A DNA stretch of 64,000 nucleotides. Origin: Goodfellowiella coeruleoviolacea. GTDB taxonomy: Bacteria; Actinomycetota; Actinomycetes; Mycobacteriales; Pseudonocardiaceae. Below the pieces are notes generated by a model. It was not told where the DNA came from, did no database searches, and saw nothing but the letters and a program-made list of their open reading frames with translations. The stretch spans positions 18,033 through 82,032 of the forward strand of contig NZ_JAMTCK010000010.1 in NCBI RefSeq assembly GCF_024171785.1. The letters run 5' to 3'. Made by a program: the position numbers and the translations under genes. Shown here in pieces: positions 8,232 to 17,010 of the stretch (position 1 is the stretch's first letter; each line of letters starts with the position of its first letter).

Positions 8232-9334
8232 CGGCCGGCCCTCCTCGGTGTCCGGTCGCGTTCCCGCAGGATCCATCGCTGCACCAGGGTCAACGCCACG
8301 ATCAGCACGAACAGCATGAAGGCGATGGCCGAGCCCTGGCCCCACTGCTTGCCGATGAAGGAGGTCGAGTACGACAGGTAGGCCGGGGTGAGGGTGGTGT
8401 TGGCGGGCGCCCCCCGGCTCATCACGTACACCTGGTCGAACACCTGCCAGGTGCCGATCAGACCGAGGGTGAGCACCAGGAACAGGGTGGGCCGCAACTG
8501 CGGCACGGTGATCCGCCAGAACCGCTGCACCGGGGTGGCGCCGTCGATCAGCGCGGCCTCGTCCAGGGAGACCGGGATGTTCTGCAGGGCCGCGTAGAAC
8601 ATGAGCATGTACCCACCGGTGGAGGTCCAGACCACCAGGATGATGATCGAGCACATCGCCACGCTCGGTCCGGACAGCCAGTCCCACAGCGACAGCCCGA
8701 GCACCGAGGTGTCGGCGAGCGCGGCCGGCGGGTGGTCCGCGGCCACGACGCCCAGCCCCTGCAACGCCAGGTGGAAGATCCCCCTCGGGTCGGCGAACCA
8801 GCTGGGACCGTCCACTCCGAACAGTCCCAGCGCGGCGTTGACCGTGCCGGAACTGGAGAACAGGAACAGGAACACCACCGAGATCGCCACCGAGCTGGTG
8901 ACCGTCGGGAAGTACAGCGCGGTGCGGAAGAAGTTGCGGCCCCGCAGCCGGCGCTGGTTGAGCACCACGGCCAGGAACAACGCGAGCGCGGTCTGCACCG
9001 GAACCACGAACAGCACGAAGTAGAGGTTGTTGCGCACGCTCGTGCCGAAGTTCTGCTGGGCCAGACCGGGGGTGGTGAGCAGGGCCGCGTAGTTGTCCGC
9101 GCCGACGAACCCGACGCTGGACGCGAACGGACTGCCGGTGCCCTTCCAGTCACTGACGCTGACCCAGAAGGCCATCACGATGGGCAGCACCAGGAACAGC
9201 CCGAGCACCACGATCGCGGGCGCGAGGAACAGCCAGCCGACCGCGCCGTCACCGCCGGCTCCGCGCCGGTTCACCCGAGCCCGTCGCGGCGGCGCGGCTG
9301 CCGCGACGGGACGGTCGGACAGGTGGACGCTCAT
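8228..9334 (-). CDS. Sugar ABC transporter permease, MalF type
   Basis: About 368 residues. A cytoplasmic Arg-rich N-terminus leads into the first helix (WLFLAPAIVVLGLFLVLP) and further membrane helices. The EAA motif is DEAALIDGATPVQRFWRITVP. An insertion between helices (around SGTVNAALGLFGVDGPSWF and the following loop) is longer than in minimal MalF proteins but seen in the family. The start overlaps the stop of the binding-protein gene (ATGA at 9331-9334). With the MalG homologue it forms the membrane channel for the sugar delivered by the lipoprotein encoded upstream. Confidence 0.92.
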   Translation of the reverse strand: MSVHLSDRPVAAAAPPRRARVNRRGAGGDGAVGWLFLAPAIVVLGLFLVLPIVMAFWVSVSDWKGTGSPFASSVGFVGADNYAALLTTPGLAQQNFGTSVRNNLYFVLFVVPVQTALALFLAVVLNQRRLRGRNFFRTALYFPTVTSSVAISVVFLFLFSSSGTVNAALGLFGVDGPSWFADPRGIFHLALQGLGVVAADHPPAALADTSVLGLSLWDWLSGPSVAMCSIIILVVWTSTGGYMLMFYAALQNIPVSLDEAALIDGATPVQRFWRITVPQLRPTLFLVLTLGLIGTWQVFDQVYVMSRGAPANTTLTPAYLSYSTSFIGKQWGQGSAIAFMLFVLIVALTLVQRWILRERDRTPRRAGR

Positions 9335-10575
9335 CGGGCACCCAGTGCCGCGCTGGCGTTGCGCTGCAGCTGTTCCAGGATCCGCTTGGGGTCGGCGTCC
9401 GGGAGCTGCTGCAACTGGGCGTCGAAGTCGGCCATCACCGCGTCCATGGCCGTCGGCGTGACCGGCCCGTGCGCGTGCTCGGCACCCTGCAGGAACGCCG
9501 CCTGGTCGGGGAAGCGCTGCTGGTACTGCTCGCGCACCGACTGCCGGGCCGGCATCACCCCGAACGTCTCGGCGAAGGTGAGCTGCTGCTGCGGGTCCAT
9601 GAACGCGTTCACCAGGTCCTTGGCCTGCTCCTGGTAGTGGCTCTGCGCGGCGATCCCCCAGCACTGGGTGAACGACAGCGTCCCGGCGCCGGCCGGGCCG
9701 GCGGGCAGCGGGACGGCGCGGTACTTCACGTCCGGGTAGTCGTTGCGCATGGCGCCGACGATCCAGTTGCCCTCGACGACCATGGCGGCCTTGCCCTTGC
9801 CGAGTGCCTCGATGCTGTCCCCGGCGCCGATCTGCTTGGGGAACTTGGCGGCACCGCTGGCCAGCAGGTCCCGCACGTACTGCAGGGCCTGCAGGTTCTG
9901 CGGGGTGTCCGCGGTGGCGGTGGTCTGCTTGTCGTCGAGCACCCAGCCGCCCGCCTGCACCAGGAAGGCGTTGACGCGGTTGTGTTCGCTGGCGAAGACC
10001 AGGCCGGTCTGCTCGCCGGTGGTCAGCTTCTGGGCCACGGCGCGCAGCTGCTCCCAGGTGGTGGGCACGTCCTGGTCGGTGAGCCCGGCGCGGGTCCACA
10101 GCTCGTTGTTGATCACCAGCGCCAGCGTGGAGAAGTCCTTGGGCGCGCAGTACAGCTTGTCGTCGAGGGTGAACGTCTGCCGCAGGCTCGGGTAGATGTC
10201 GTCCTTGTAGGGCAGCGAGTCGCCGTAGGGCAGCATGTTCTGCGCGTATCCGGCGAACTTGCTGGCGTCGGCCATGAACACGTCCGGCGGGCTGCCCGCG
10301 GCAAAGCCCTGGCTGAGCTGCTGCGCCATGTCGTTGGCCGCGACAACCTCCACGGTGGAGCCGGTGCGCGTGGCCCAGGCGGTGGCCGCCTGCTCGACGG
10401 CGTGCTGCTCGGCAGCGCTGCTGGACGCGATGAGCACGGTCAGCTTCGCCGGCCCGGCCTGCTGCTGCGCCGGAGCGCTGGCGTCGTCAAAGCCCTTGCC
10501 GCCGCACGCCGTGGTGGCCAGCAGTAATCCGGCGGCTCCAGCGACACCGAGCACGCGCGTGATGCTTCGACCCAT
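9331..10575 (-). CDS. Sugar-binding lipoprotein of the ABC transporter
   Basis: 414 residues, family 1 extracellular solute-binding protein (MalE-like). The ATG at 10575 has a strong AAGGAGG site. The signal peptide ends in the lipobox LATTACGG, so Cys24 should be lipidated and the protein anchored outside the membrane. The body shows typical binding-protein features such as GSPPDVFMADASKFAGYAQ, GKAAMVVEGNW and the C-terminal helices. Residue 17, in the signal peptide, is encoded by TTA (10525-10527), a very rare codon in such genomes that needs the bldA-type tRNA. First gene of the operon with two permeases; its ligand is probably a gluco-oligosaccharide, judged from the debranching-like enzyme nearby. 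Confidence 0.93.
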   Translation of the reverse strand: MGRSITRVLGVAGAAGLLLATTACGGKGFDDASAPAQQQAGPAKLTVLIASSSAAEQHAVEQAATAWATRTGSTVEVVAANDMAQQLSQGFAAGSPPDVFMADASKFAGYAQNMLPYGDSLPYKDDIYPSLRQTFTLDDKLYCAPKDFSTLALVINNELWTRAGLTDQDVPTTWEQLRAVAQKLTTGEQTGLVFASEHNRVNAFLVQAGGWVLDDKQTTATADTPQNLQALQYVRDLLASGAAKFPKQIGAGDSIEALGKGKAAMVVEGNWIVGAMRNDYPDVKYRAVPLPAGPAGAGTLSFTQCWGIAAQSHYQEQAKDLVNAFMDPQQQLTFAETFGVMPARQSVREQYQQRFPDQAAFLQGAEHAHGPVTPTAMDAVMADFDAQLQQLPDADPKRILEQLQRNASAALGAR

Positions 10576-10603
10576 GGATCCTCCTTGATCTCGACACGGG
10601 ATG

Positions 10604-11614
10604 TCAGGTCTGGCGCAGGACCAGCCGCGGCGGGAGCAGACTGGACAGGGGAGTCGGTGTCTCGCCGTCGAGCACGGCGCGCAGGTGCCGCACGCATTCG
10701 GCGGCCACCTCGGCGATCGGCTGGGCGATGCTGCTCAGGCCGAGCACGCCGGCGGCGGGCGTGTCGTCGAAGCCGATGACCGAGGCGTCCGCGCCCGGGT
10801 GGCGCCCGCGTTCCCGCAGTTCGGTCACCACGCCCACGGCCAGTGAGTCGCTCGCGCACACGAAGGCCGTTGGCGGGTGGTCGCCGTCGAGCAGCCGGGC
10901 CGCGGCCACCCGGCCACCCTCGGCGCCGTCGAACACCGCCGCCTCCGGCCGGTGGCCGATCCCGGCCGAGTCCAGCGTGGACAGCCAGCCGGCGCGGCGG
11001 TCCTCGCCGACACCGGAGCCGGGCGGCCAGCCCACGAACCCGATCACCTGGTGACCCCGGCGCAGCAGGTGCTCGGTGGCCAGTCGGGTGCCGGCCGCGC
11101 CGTCCACGTCCACCCAGGGGTAGCTGACCTGGCTGCCCCACGGCCGACCGAACGTGGCGAACGGCAGCCGGTGCTCGGCGAGCCAGCGGATGCGCTGGTC
11201 GTCGTGGTGGGTGTGGGTGAGCACGAACGCGTCCACCCCGACCGTGGCGGTGAGGTCGGCGTAGGCGGCCATCTCGGCCTCGTCGTCGGCGGCGGTGAAG
11301 AGCATGACGTGGTGGTCGTGCTGTTCGGCCGAGGCGGTGAGGGAGTGCAGGAAGTGGTCCAGCACCACGCCGCTGAGCCCGTCGCCGGGCGGCCAGACGC
11401 GCAGGCCGATCACCTGGGACCGCGAGGTGCGCAGCTGGCGGGCGGCCCGGTGGGGGCGGTACCCGAGGTCCTCGATGGCCGCGAGCACCCGCAGGCGCGT
11501 CTCCTCGCTGACCCGCTCCGGGAAGTTGATCACGTTGGACACGGTCTGCCGGGACACGTTCGCCTGCCGTGCCACGGCGTTGAGCGTGGCGCGACTGCGC
11601 TCACCGGCTGCCAC
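10604..11614 (-). CDS. LacI-family transcriptional repressor
   Basis: 336 residues. The N-terminal HTH is TLNAVARQANVSRQTVSNVIN, followed by the hinge helix RPHRAARQLRT that inserts in the minor groove. A periplasmic-binding-protein-like sugar sensor completes it (YPWVDVDGAAGTRLATEHLL, FVCASDSLAVGVV, VIGFDDTP). The start is GTG at 11614 with AGGAGG upstream. It lies 28 bases before the transporter operon and is probably cotranscribed with it. Two LacI-type operators sit between it and the divergent debranching-like enzyme, so it most likely controls both itself with the transporter and the hydrolase, releasing DNA when the imported sugar binds. Confidence 0.93.
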   Translation of the reverse strand: MAAGERSRATLNAVARQANVSRQTVSNVINFPERVSEETRLRVLAAIEDLGYRPHRAARQLRTSRSQVIGLRVWPPGDGLSGVVLDHFLHSLTASAEQHDHHVMLFTAADDEAEMAAYADLTATVGVDAFVLTHTHHDDQRIRWLAEHRLPFATFGRPWGSQVSYPWVDVDGAAGTRLATEHLLRRGHQVIGFVGWPPGSGVGEDRRAGWLSTLDSAGIGHRPEAAVFDGAEGGRVAAARLLDGDHPPTAFVCASDSLAVGVVTELRERGRHPGADASVIGFDDTPAAGVLGLSSIAQPIAEVAAECVRHLRAVLDGETPTPLSSLLPPRLVLRQT

Positions 11615-11632
11615 GTCGCTTCCTCCTGGCCT

Positions 11633-11645
11633 TTTGATCGTTCAA
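11633..11645. promoter_or_regulatory. LacI-type operator, repressor side
   Basis: TTTGATCGTTCAA, 19 bases before the repressor start. It is a near-palindrome with the central CG typical of LacI-family sites. It is the reverse complement of the operator at 11724-11737, which supports recognition by the same regulator. Confidence 0.65.
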
Positions 11646-11723
11646 CTGGCCGGAACTGTGCATCAGCGGCCAGTGCATGTCAAACTAGCCGCACTTTTCC
11701 ACCTCGGGTGGATCAGGGTGTAA

Positions 11724-11737
11724 TTTGAACGATCAAA
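11724..11737. promoter_or_regulatory. LacI-type operator, hydrolase side
   Basis: TTTGAACGATCAAA, about 33 bases before the debranching-like gene, with a central CG. It pairs with the inverted copy at 11633-11645 about 90 bases away, a spacing that would allow looping or independent repression of the two divergent promoters. Confidence 0.7.
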
Positions 11738-11769
11738 GTGACATCCCGCCGTGCTGAGGAGTTGTTCTG

Positions 11770-13803
11770 ATGCCCGCACAGCAGCCACTGCTGCACGACC
11801 TGGCGATCGCCCTGCGGGCACCGACCGTGGTGCTGTCCAGCCGGGACGGACAGATCCGCCGCACCGGCACCCAGGGCGTGCTGCACAACGACCGACGCGT
11901 GCTCAGCGAGGCCGTGCTCACCGTGGACGGTCACGAGCCAGAACCGATCAGCGCGGGTGAGCCGACCGCCGAGCGCGGCGAGTTCGTCGGCCTGCTGCGC
12001 CACCTCGGTGACGAGGGCGCCGACCCGACCGTCTGGCTGCGCCGGCACCGCACGGTCTCCGCCACCGGCATGGGCGAGGAGATCGAGCTGGTCAGCACGT
12101 CCGCCAGGCCCCTGGAGTGCGTGGTCGAACTCGTCGTGGCCGCCGACTTCGCGCCGATCGAACTGATCAAGGACGGTGGTGACGCGCGGGCAGTGCCGGC
12201 CACCACCGACCGGGACAGCGCGACCTGGCGGGACCAGCGGGGGCTGCGCAGCGTGCTGCGGGCCGAGGGGGCCGAGCTGGTCAGCGCCGGGGACCACGCC
12301 GTGGCGCGCTGGCGGGTCGGGCTGGCCGCGGCGGCCAGCGCGCGGCTGCGCTGGGAGGTCGTCGTGACCGACGAGGCACCCCTGTTCGTGCCCGGTCACG
12401 CGGTGCGGCTCGCCCGGCCCGAGGTGAGCACCGACGACCGTCGCCTGACCAGCCTCCTGCACCGGTCGCTGGCCGACCTCGACGCCCTGCTGCTGGCCGA
12501 ACGCGAGCACCCCGACGACGTGTTCGCCAGCGCTGGCGCCCCCTGGTACCTCACCCTGTTCGGCCGGGACAGCATCTGGGCGGCCCGGCTGCTGCTGCCG
12601 GTCTCGGTGCGGCTGGCCGCCGGCACCCTGCGCACGCTGGCCAGGGCCCAGGGGACCACGTTCGACCCGAGCACCGGCGAGGCGCCCGGCAAGATCATGC
12701 ACGAGCGGCGGCGGGACACCACCAGGCTGGGCCGGATGTCCCTGCCCGCGCTGTACTACGGCACGATCGACGCCACCGCGCTGTGGGTGTGCCTGCTGCA
12801 CGACGCCTGGCGGTGGGGCATGCCCGAGGCCGAGGTGCGCGCGCTGCTGCCCAACCTGCGGGCGGCACTGCGCTGGATCACCGACTACTCCGACCCGGAC
12901 GGCGACGGGTTCGCCGAGTACTTCGACGAGTCCGGCCACGGCCTGGCCAACCAGGGCTGGAAGGACTCGGGCGACGCGGTGCGGTTCGCCAACGGGGTGA
13001 TCGCCGCGCCCCCGGTGGCCCTGGCCGAGGTGCAGGGCTACCAGCACGAGGCCGTGCTGCGCGCCGCCGACCTGCTGACCGCGCTCGGCGAGGACCCGGG
13101 CGAGTTGCGCGCCTGGGCGGACCGGCTGGCCCACCGCTTCCGCGAGCGGTTCTGGGTGCGCGCCGGCGGGGACCGCTACCCGGCGCTGGCCCTGGACGGC
13201 GCGAAGTCCACGGTGGACGCCGTGGCCAGCAACATGGGCCACCTGCTGGGCACCGGCCTGCTCGACGCGGCCGAGAGCGAGGACATCGGGGCCCGGCTGC
13301 TCGGCGCCGACCTGGCCGCCGGCTTCGGGCTGCGCACCATGTCGAACGCGGCCGGTGGCTACTCGCCGCTGAGCTACCACTGCGGTTCGGTGTGGCCGCA
13401 CGACACCGCCATCGTGGTGCGCGGCCTGGCCAGGGCCGGCCAGTCGGACCGGGCCGCCCGGCTGGGCATGCAACTGCTGGACGCCGCGACCGCGTTCGAC
13501 GACCGGCTGCCCGAGCTGTTCGCCGGTTACGGCATGGCGGAGACGGCCACGCCCGTGCCCTATCCCGCGTCCTGCCGCCCGCAGGCGTGGTCGGCCGCCT
13601 CGGCCGTGGTGCTCCTGGAGACCTTCCTCGGGCTGCGGGTGGACGTGCCGAACCGCACCGTCACCGTCGACCCGCCCCGACCGAGCCCGGTCGGGGCGCT
13701 GCGGGTGACCGGGCTGCCGCTGGCCGGCGGCACCCTCGACGTGGCGATCGACCGCGGTGGGGCGGTGACCGAGCTGCGCCTGCCCGCCGGCCTGGGCGGC
13801 TGA
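11770..13803 (+). CDS. Glycogen-debranching-like (amylo-alpha-1,6-glucosidase family) enzyme
   Basis: 677 residues. The N-terminal part (about 1-230) matches the beta-rich GDE N-terminal domain (TGTQGVLHNDRRVLSEAV). The C-terminal part is an (alpha/alpha)6 glycosidase barrel with WYLTLFGRDSIWAARLLLP, LYYGTIDATALWV, NQGWKDSGDAVRF and YHCGSVWPHDTAI. Asp and Glu residues in those loops are the likely catalytic positions. There is no signal peptide, so it acts in the cytoplasm, consistent with hydrolysis of branched oligosaccharides after import. AGGAG lies 8-12 bases before the ATG. A LacI operator sits in its promoter, and the transporter operon diverges from it, forming one regulated uptake-and-degradation unit. 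Confidence 0.85.
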   Translation: MPAQQPLLHDLAIALRAPTVVLSSRDGQIRRTGTQGVLHNDRRVLSEAVLTVDGHEPEPISAGEPTAERGEFVGLLRHLGDEGADPTVWLRRHRTVSATGMGEEIELVSTSARPLECVVELVVAADFAPIELIKDGGDARAVPATTDRDSATWRDQRGLRSVLRAEGAELVSAGDHAVARWRVGLAAAASARLRWEVVVTDEAPLFVPGHAVRLARPEVSTDDRRLTSLLHRSLADLDALLLAEREHPDDVFASAGAPWYLTLFGRDSIWAARLLLPVSVRLAAGTLRTLARAQGTTFDPSTGEAPGKIMHERRRDTTRLGRMSLPALYYGTIDATALWVCLLHDAWRWGMPEAEVRALLPNLRAALRWITDYSDPDGDGFAEYFDESGHGLANQGWKDSGDAVRFANGVIAAPPVALAEVQGYQHEAVLRAADLLTALGEDPGELRAWADRLAHRFRERFWVRAGGDRYPALALDGAKSTVDAVASNMGHLLGTGLLDAAESEDIGARLLGADLAAGFGLRTMSNAAGGYSPLSYHCGSVWPHDTAIVVRGLARAGQSDRAARLGMQLLDAATAFDDRLPELFAGYGMAETATPVPYPASCRPQAWSAASAVVLLETFLGLRVDVPNRTVTVDPPRPSPVGALRVTGLPLAGGTLDVAIDRGGAVTELRLPAGLGG

Positions 13804-13821
13804 GGCGGTCGGGCCGCCGGG

Positions 13822-14577
13822 TCAGTGCGCGGTGAGCCCGCCGTCGACGACGAACTCGGCCCCGGTGACGAACGAGGACTCGTCGCTGGCCAGGAACAGC
13901 ATGGCGGGCGCCACCTCAGCGGGGCGGCCGGCGCGGCGCATCGGCGTGCGTACGATGTCCGGCTGCCGGTCGCCCTGCTCGTCGAGCAGGTCCTGGATCA
14001 TCGGTGTCGCGATGACCCCGGGGTGCACCGAGTTGACCCGCACACCCCGCGTGGCGTACTCGACCGCCGCGGTCTTGGTCAGCAGGCGCACGGCACCCTT
14101 GGACGCCTGGTAGGCGGCGGCCGCCCCGCTGCCGACCAGGCCGAGCACCGAGGAGGTGTTGATCACCGAGGCGTTGCCGGACGCGCGCAGCAGCGGCATG
14201 GCCGCCTTCATGCCGAGCCAGGTGCCGGTCTGGTTGACCGCGATCACCCGGTCCCAGGCCTGCTGCCCGGTGTCCTCGATGCCCGGCCAGTCCACCACGC
14301 CCGCCACGTTGACCAGGACGTCCAGCCGGCCGAACCGCTGGCGGGTCAGGTCGATGACCTCGTCCCAGCCTTCGGCCGAGGAGACGTCCAGTCGGGCGGC
14401 CAGCACGTCCGCGCCGCTGGTCCCCAGCCGCGCGGCGAGTGCCCGCACCGCCGCGTCGGCGACGTCGGTGAGGACCAGGCGGGCACCCTCGCGCGTGAAC
14501 AACTCCGCGGTGGCCTGTCCGATGCCGCCGGTCGCCCCGGTGATCAGCGCGACCTTGCCGGCCAGCCGTCCAGTCAT
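13822..14577 (-). CDS. SDR-family NAD(P)-dependent oxidoreductase
   Basis: 251 residues, classical short-chain dehydrogenase. The cofactor motif is TGATGGIG near the N-terminus, followed by NVAGV (usually NNAG). The catalytic triad is the Ser pair in INTSSVLG with Tyr and Lys in YQASK. The C-terminus ends FVTGAEFVVDGGLTAH, the usual SDR closing motif. An Asp (LTDVAD) after strand two suggests NAD rather than NADP. GAGGAG precedes the ATG. It is the last gene of a three-gene minus-strand operon with a second SDR and an Atu4866-like protein. Similar proteins oxidise secondary or cyclic alcohols; substrate unknown. Confidence 0.88.
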   Translation of the reverse strand: MTGRLAGKVALITGATGGIGQATAELFTREGARLVLTDVADAAVRALAARLGTSGADVLAARLDVSSAEGWDEVIDLTRQRFGRLDVLVNVAGVVDWPGIEDTGQQAWDRVIAVNQTGTWLGMKAAMPLLRASGNASVINTSSVLGLVGSGAAAAYQASKGAVRLLTKTAAVEYATRGVRVNSVHPGVIATPMIQDLLDEQGDRQPDIVRTPMRRAGRPAEVAPAMLFLASDESSFVTGAEFVVDGGLTAH

Positions 14578-14607
14578 GTCCGCTCTCCTCGTCAGTGGTG
14601 GGTGGGC

Positions 14608-15378
14608 TCAGGCCGCGGTGTAGCCGCCGTCGGCGGCGACCACGGCACCGGTGATGAAGCTGGACCGGGGGCCGGCCAGGAATCCGATCACCTCGGCGAT
14701 CTCCTCGGGCTGCGCGACGCGGCCCAGCGGGTGCGCGTCGCCGAAGGAGCGCAGGTACTCCCGGCTGTCGGGCCGGAGGTTGTCGAGCATGTCGGTCTCG
14801 ATGACGCCCGGCGCCACGACGTTGGCGCGGATGCGGTGCGGGCCGCCCTCCAGGGCGAGCACCCTGGTCAGCTGGGCCAGCGCCCCCTTGGCCGCGCTGT
14901 AGGCCGACGCCTCGGGCATGCCGACCGTGCAGGTGAACGACCCGACCGTGACGATCACGCCGCCACCGCGCTCGCGCATGACCCGGAACGCCTCCCGGGA
15001 GTGCAGGAAGGCGCCGCGCGCGTTGACCGACATCAGCTCGTCCCAGTCGGTCGCCGTGGTCTCGGTGATCGGCTTGTTCACCGACCGGCCGGCGTTGTTG
15101 ACCAGGATGTCCAGCCCGCCGAACCGGTCGACCGCCGTGGCGACCGACCGCACGGCCGTGTCCTCCTGGGACACGTCGCCGACCAGGGTGGCGACCCGGT
15201 CGAACCGGGCGGCCAGGTCCTCGACCTGGGGACGGACATCCGTGGCGAGCACGCTCGCGCCCCGGGCGTGCAGCCAGGCGACCGTGGCGGCGCCGACCCC
15301 GCGCGCGGCACCGGTGACCAGTGCGACCCTGCCGTCGAGTTCGGCGCGCTCCGCACCGGTGCCGCCGGCGGCGGTCAT
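14608..15378 (-). CDS. SDR-family oxidoreductase
   Basis: About 256 residues. The cofactor motif TGAARGVG, the NNAG motif, Ser in VTVGSFTC, the YSAAK active site and the closing FITGAVVAADGGYTAA mark a classical SDR. I start at the ATG at 15378 because it overlaps the upstream gene's stop (ATGA), implying coupling; a longer frame extends upstream but only overlaps that gene. LATDVRP after the second strand suggests NAD preference. It is about 33% similar by eye to its downstream neighbour at 13822, so the pair may catalyse successive oxidations or act on related substrates. Expression is probably set by the regulator encoded divergently at 15811. Confidence 0.87.
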   Translation of the reverse strand: MTAAGGTGAERAELDGRVALVTGAARGVGAATVAWLHARGASVLATDVRPQVEDLAARFDRVATLVGDVSQEDTAVRSVATAVDRFGGLDILVNNAGRSVNKPITETTATDWDELMSVNARGAFLHSREAFRVMRERGGGVIVTVGSFTCTVGMPEASAYSAAKGALAQLTRVLALEGGPHRIRANVVAPGVIETDMLDNLRPDSREYLRSFGDAHPLGRVAQPEEIAEVIGFLAGPRSSFITGAVVAADGGYTAA

Positions 15379-15674
15379 CGCTGTGCCTGCTGGCCGGCGC
15401 CAGCGGCGGATTCGCGGTAGAGGACCAGGTGCTCGTGGTGGAGCACGCCGTCGCGGATGTCCCCGGTGGCGGTGAAACCGGTGTCGTCGACGTAGTCCAG
15501 GTGGTTCCCGGTCACCGTGTACCGGCCGGTGTAGGCGCTGCGCCGGCCGCCGCGCGCTTCGTCGTAGCGCCCGTCGGCGCGCAGTTCCTGCCGGATGTAC
15601 CCGTCCGCGGTGACCCACATGCCGACCACGTCGGCGTGCGGCCCGCCGGCCGGCTGGGGCTGCTCGGTGTTCAT
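15375..15674 (-). CDS. Atu4866-domain small protein
   Basis: 99 residues. The sequence VGMWVTADGYIRQELRADGRYDEARG and the following YTGRYTVTGNHLDYVDDTGF match what I recall of the Atu4866 family, a small beta-barrel of unknown function often found near oxidoreductases. No signal peptide. It is the first gene of the operon with two SDRs and overlaps the next start by four bases. It lies divergent from an MmyB-type regulator. The family has no established activity; it may bind a small ligand related to the SDR substrate. Confidence 0.75.
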   Translation of the reverse strand: MNTEQPQPAGGPHADVVGMWVTADGYIRQELRADGRYDEARGGRRSAYTGRYTVTGNHLDYVDDTGFTATGDIRDGVLHHEHLVLYRESAAGAGQQAQR

Positions 15675-15759
15675 CGTCGTTCCCTCACTTCTTGCTCGCG
15701 GTCACCGACACCACCAACTCTGCGTGGCGGGCGGGGTGCGCGGCAGGACGCGCAGTGGC

Positions 15760-15776
15760 TGGGTGTGCCACACCCA
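15760..15776. promoter_or_regulatory. Palindromic operator between the SDR operon and its regulator
   Basis: TGGGTGTGCCACACCCA is a perfect 17-base palindrome around one central base. It lies 35 bases before the regulator start and 86 before the divergent operon, a good place for an autoregulated HTH protein. Confidence 0.55.
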
Positions 15777-15810
15777 CCCAGGCGGGCGGCGGCGGACCTA
15801 ACCTGGTGGC

Positions 15811-16647
15811 ATGAGCGGGAGTGAGCTGGGCGAGTTCCTGCGGGCACGCCGTGCGCAGCGGTCACCGCGGGACGCCGGCCTGCCCTACGCGGGCAAGCGC
15901 AGGGTGGCCGGACTGCGCCGCGAGGAAGTCGCCGTGCTCGCCGGCGTGAACGTCGACTACTACACCCGCCTGGAGCAGGGCCGCGAGTCGCACCCGTCCG
16001 CGCAGGTGCTGGATGCCCTGTGCCGTGCGCTGGACCTCGACCCGGACGCACGCGAGCACCTGCACCGGCTGGCCGGAACCACACCGGACGGCGGCCCAGC
16101 ACCGGTGCCCCGGACGGTCAGCCCGGAGCTGCGCCAGCTCATGGACGGCTACACCACCACGCCGGCGTTCGTGCTCGACCGGAACCTGGACGTGCTGGCC
16201 AGCAACGCCCTGGCCGACGCGCTGTTCGCCCCGTTCGACCCGGCGGACAACCTCGCCCGCATGGTGTTCCTGGACCCCGTCGCCCGCCAGTTCTACGCGC
16301 GGTGGGAGTGGACGGCGCAGGCCACCGTGGCGAACCTGCGGATGGCCGCCGGGTTCGACGCGCACGATCCCCGCCTGCGCCGCCTGGTGGCCGAACTCAG
16401 CGACGGCAGCGAGCACTTCCGCACCCTGTGGCACAGTCACCAGGTGCGTGGCAAGACCCACGAGCCCAAGCAGCTGGTCCACCCCGACGTGGGCCCGCTC
16501 ACCCTGACCTACCAGGCCTTTGACGTGCGCGGCGCCCCCGGGCAGCAACTGGTCATCTACCACGCGGAGCCCGGTACCCCCAGCGCCCGCGCACTCGCCC
16601 TGCTCGGCAGCCTGCACGCCACCACCCAGCGCGGCGCGCTCCGGTGA
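15811..16647 (+). CDS. XRE-family regulator with MmyB-like ligand domain
   Basis: 278 residues. The N-terminal HTH region contains the subfamily signature GLRREEVAVLAGVNVDYYTRLEQGRE (quoted only in part of its length here: GLRREEVAVLAGVNVDYYTR). The C-terminal half is the MmyB-like PAS-related ligand-binding domain, with VLDRNLDVLASNALADALF and LVHPDVGPLTLTYQAF. Such proteins sense small hydrophobic ligands and often control a divergent SDR gene, exactly the layout here. A paralogue with the same arrangement lies at 17877. It is probably an autoregulated repressor or activator of the SDR/Atu4866 operon through the palindrome at 15760. Confidence 0.9.
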   Translation: MSGSELGEFLRARRAQRSPRDAGLPYAGKRRVAGLRREEVAVLAGVNVDYYTRLEQGRESHPSAQVLDALCRALDLDPDAREHLHRLAGTTPDGGPAPVPRTVSPELRQLMDGYTTTPAFVLDRNLDVLASNALADALFAPFDPADNLARMVFLDPVARQFYARWEWTAQATVANLRMAAGFDAHDPRLRRLVAELSDGSEHFRTLWHSHQVRGKTHEPKQLVHPDVGPLTLTYQAFDVRGAPGQQLVIYHAEPGTPSARALALLGSLHATTQRGALR

Positions 16648-16658
16648 GCGACGCGGGG

Positions 16659-16868
16659 TCAGCCGTTGCCCTCCAGTTGGGCGAGGGTGAGGACGTGGTC
16701 GCCGATGCCCCAGCCGCCATCGGGCACCTCCTCGACGAGGACCATGGTGGTGGCGCGGGCCCGCTCACCGTAGATCTCGACGTACAGGTCGGTGGTGCGG
16801 TGGACGATGAGTTCCTTCTGCTCCTCGTTCAGCGAGCCGGCGGGCACCTTGAAGTTCGCGAACGGCAC
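16659..16868 (-). CDS. 4-oxalocrotonate tautomerase-family small protein
   Basis: 69 residues, start GTG with AAGGAG 7 bases upstream. After Met removal the N-terminal residue is Pro, the catalytic base of the tautomerase superfamily (MPFANFKVP). The beta-alpha-beta core continues with LNEEQKELIVHRTTDLYVEIYG and the second strand TTMVLVEEVPDGGWGIGD. Members tautomerise enol-keto acids or act as dehalogenases and form oligomers. It lies downstream of the SDR at 17011 on the same strand with a 142-base gap, and may be cotranscribed with it. Substrate unknown. Confidence 0.85.
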   Translation of the reverse strand: MPFANFKVPAGSLNEEQKELIVHRTTDLYVEIYGERARATTMVLVEEVPDGGWGIGDHVLTLAQLEGNG

Positions 16869-17010
16869 GGTGGTTCTCCTTGGTTGGTGTGGGTGGGTGT
16901 CCCGGGGGTTGACGTGACCGGTCCGGTGACGGGTGTGGGGGAGTGGTCGCTGCCGGGTGGCGGCGCCGGATGGTGGGTGGCTCCGCTCGTCACCCCGGCC
17001 GCGGGTCCGG

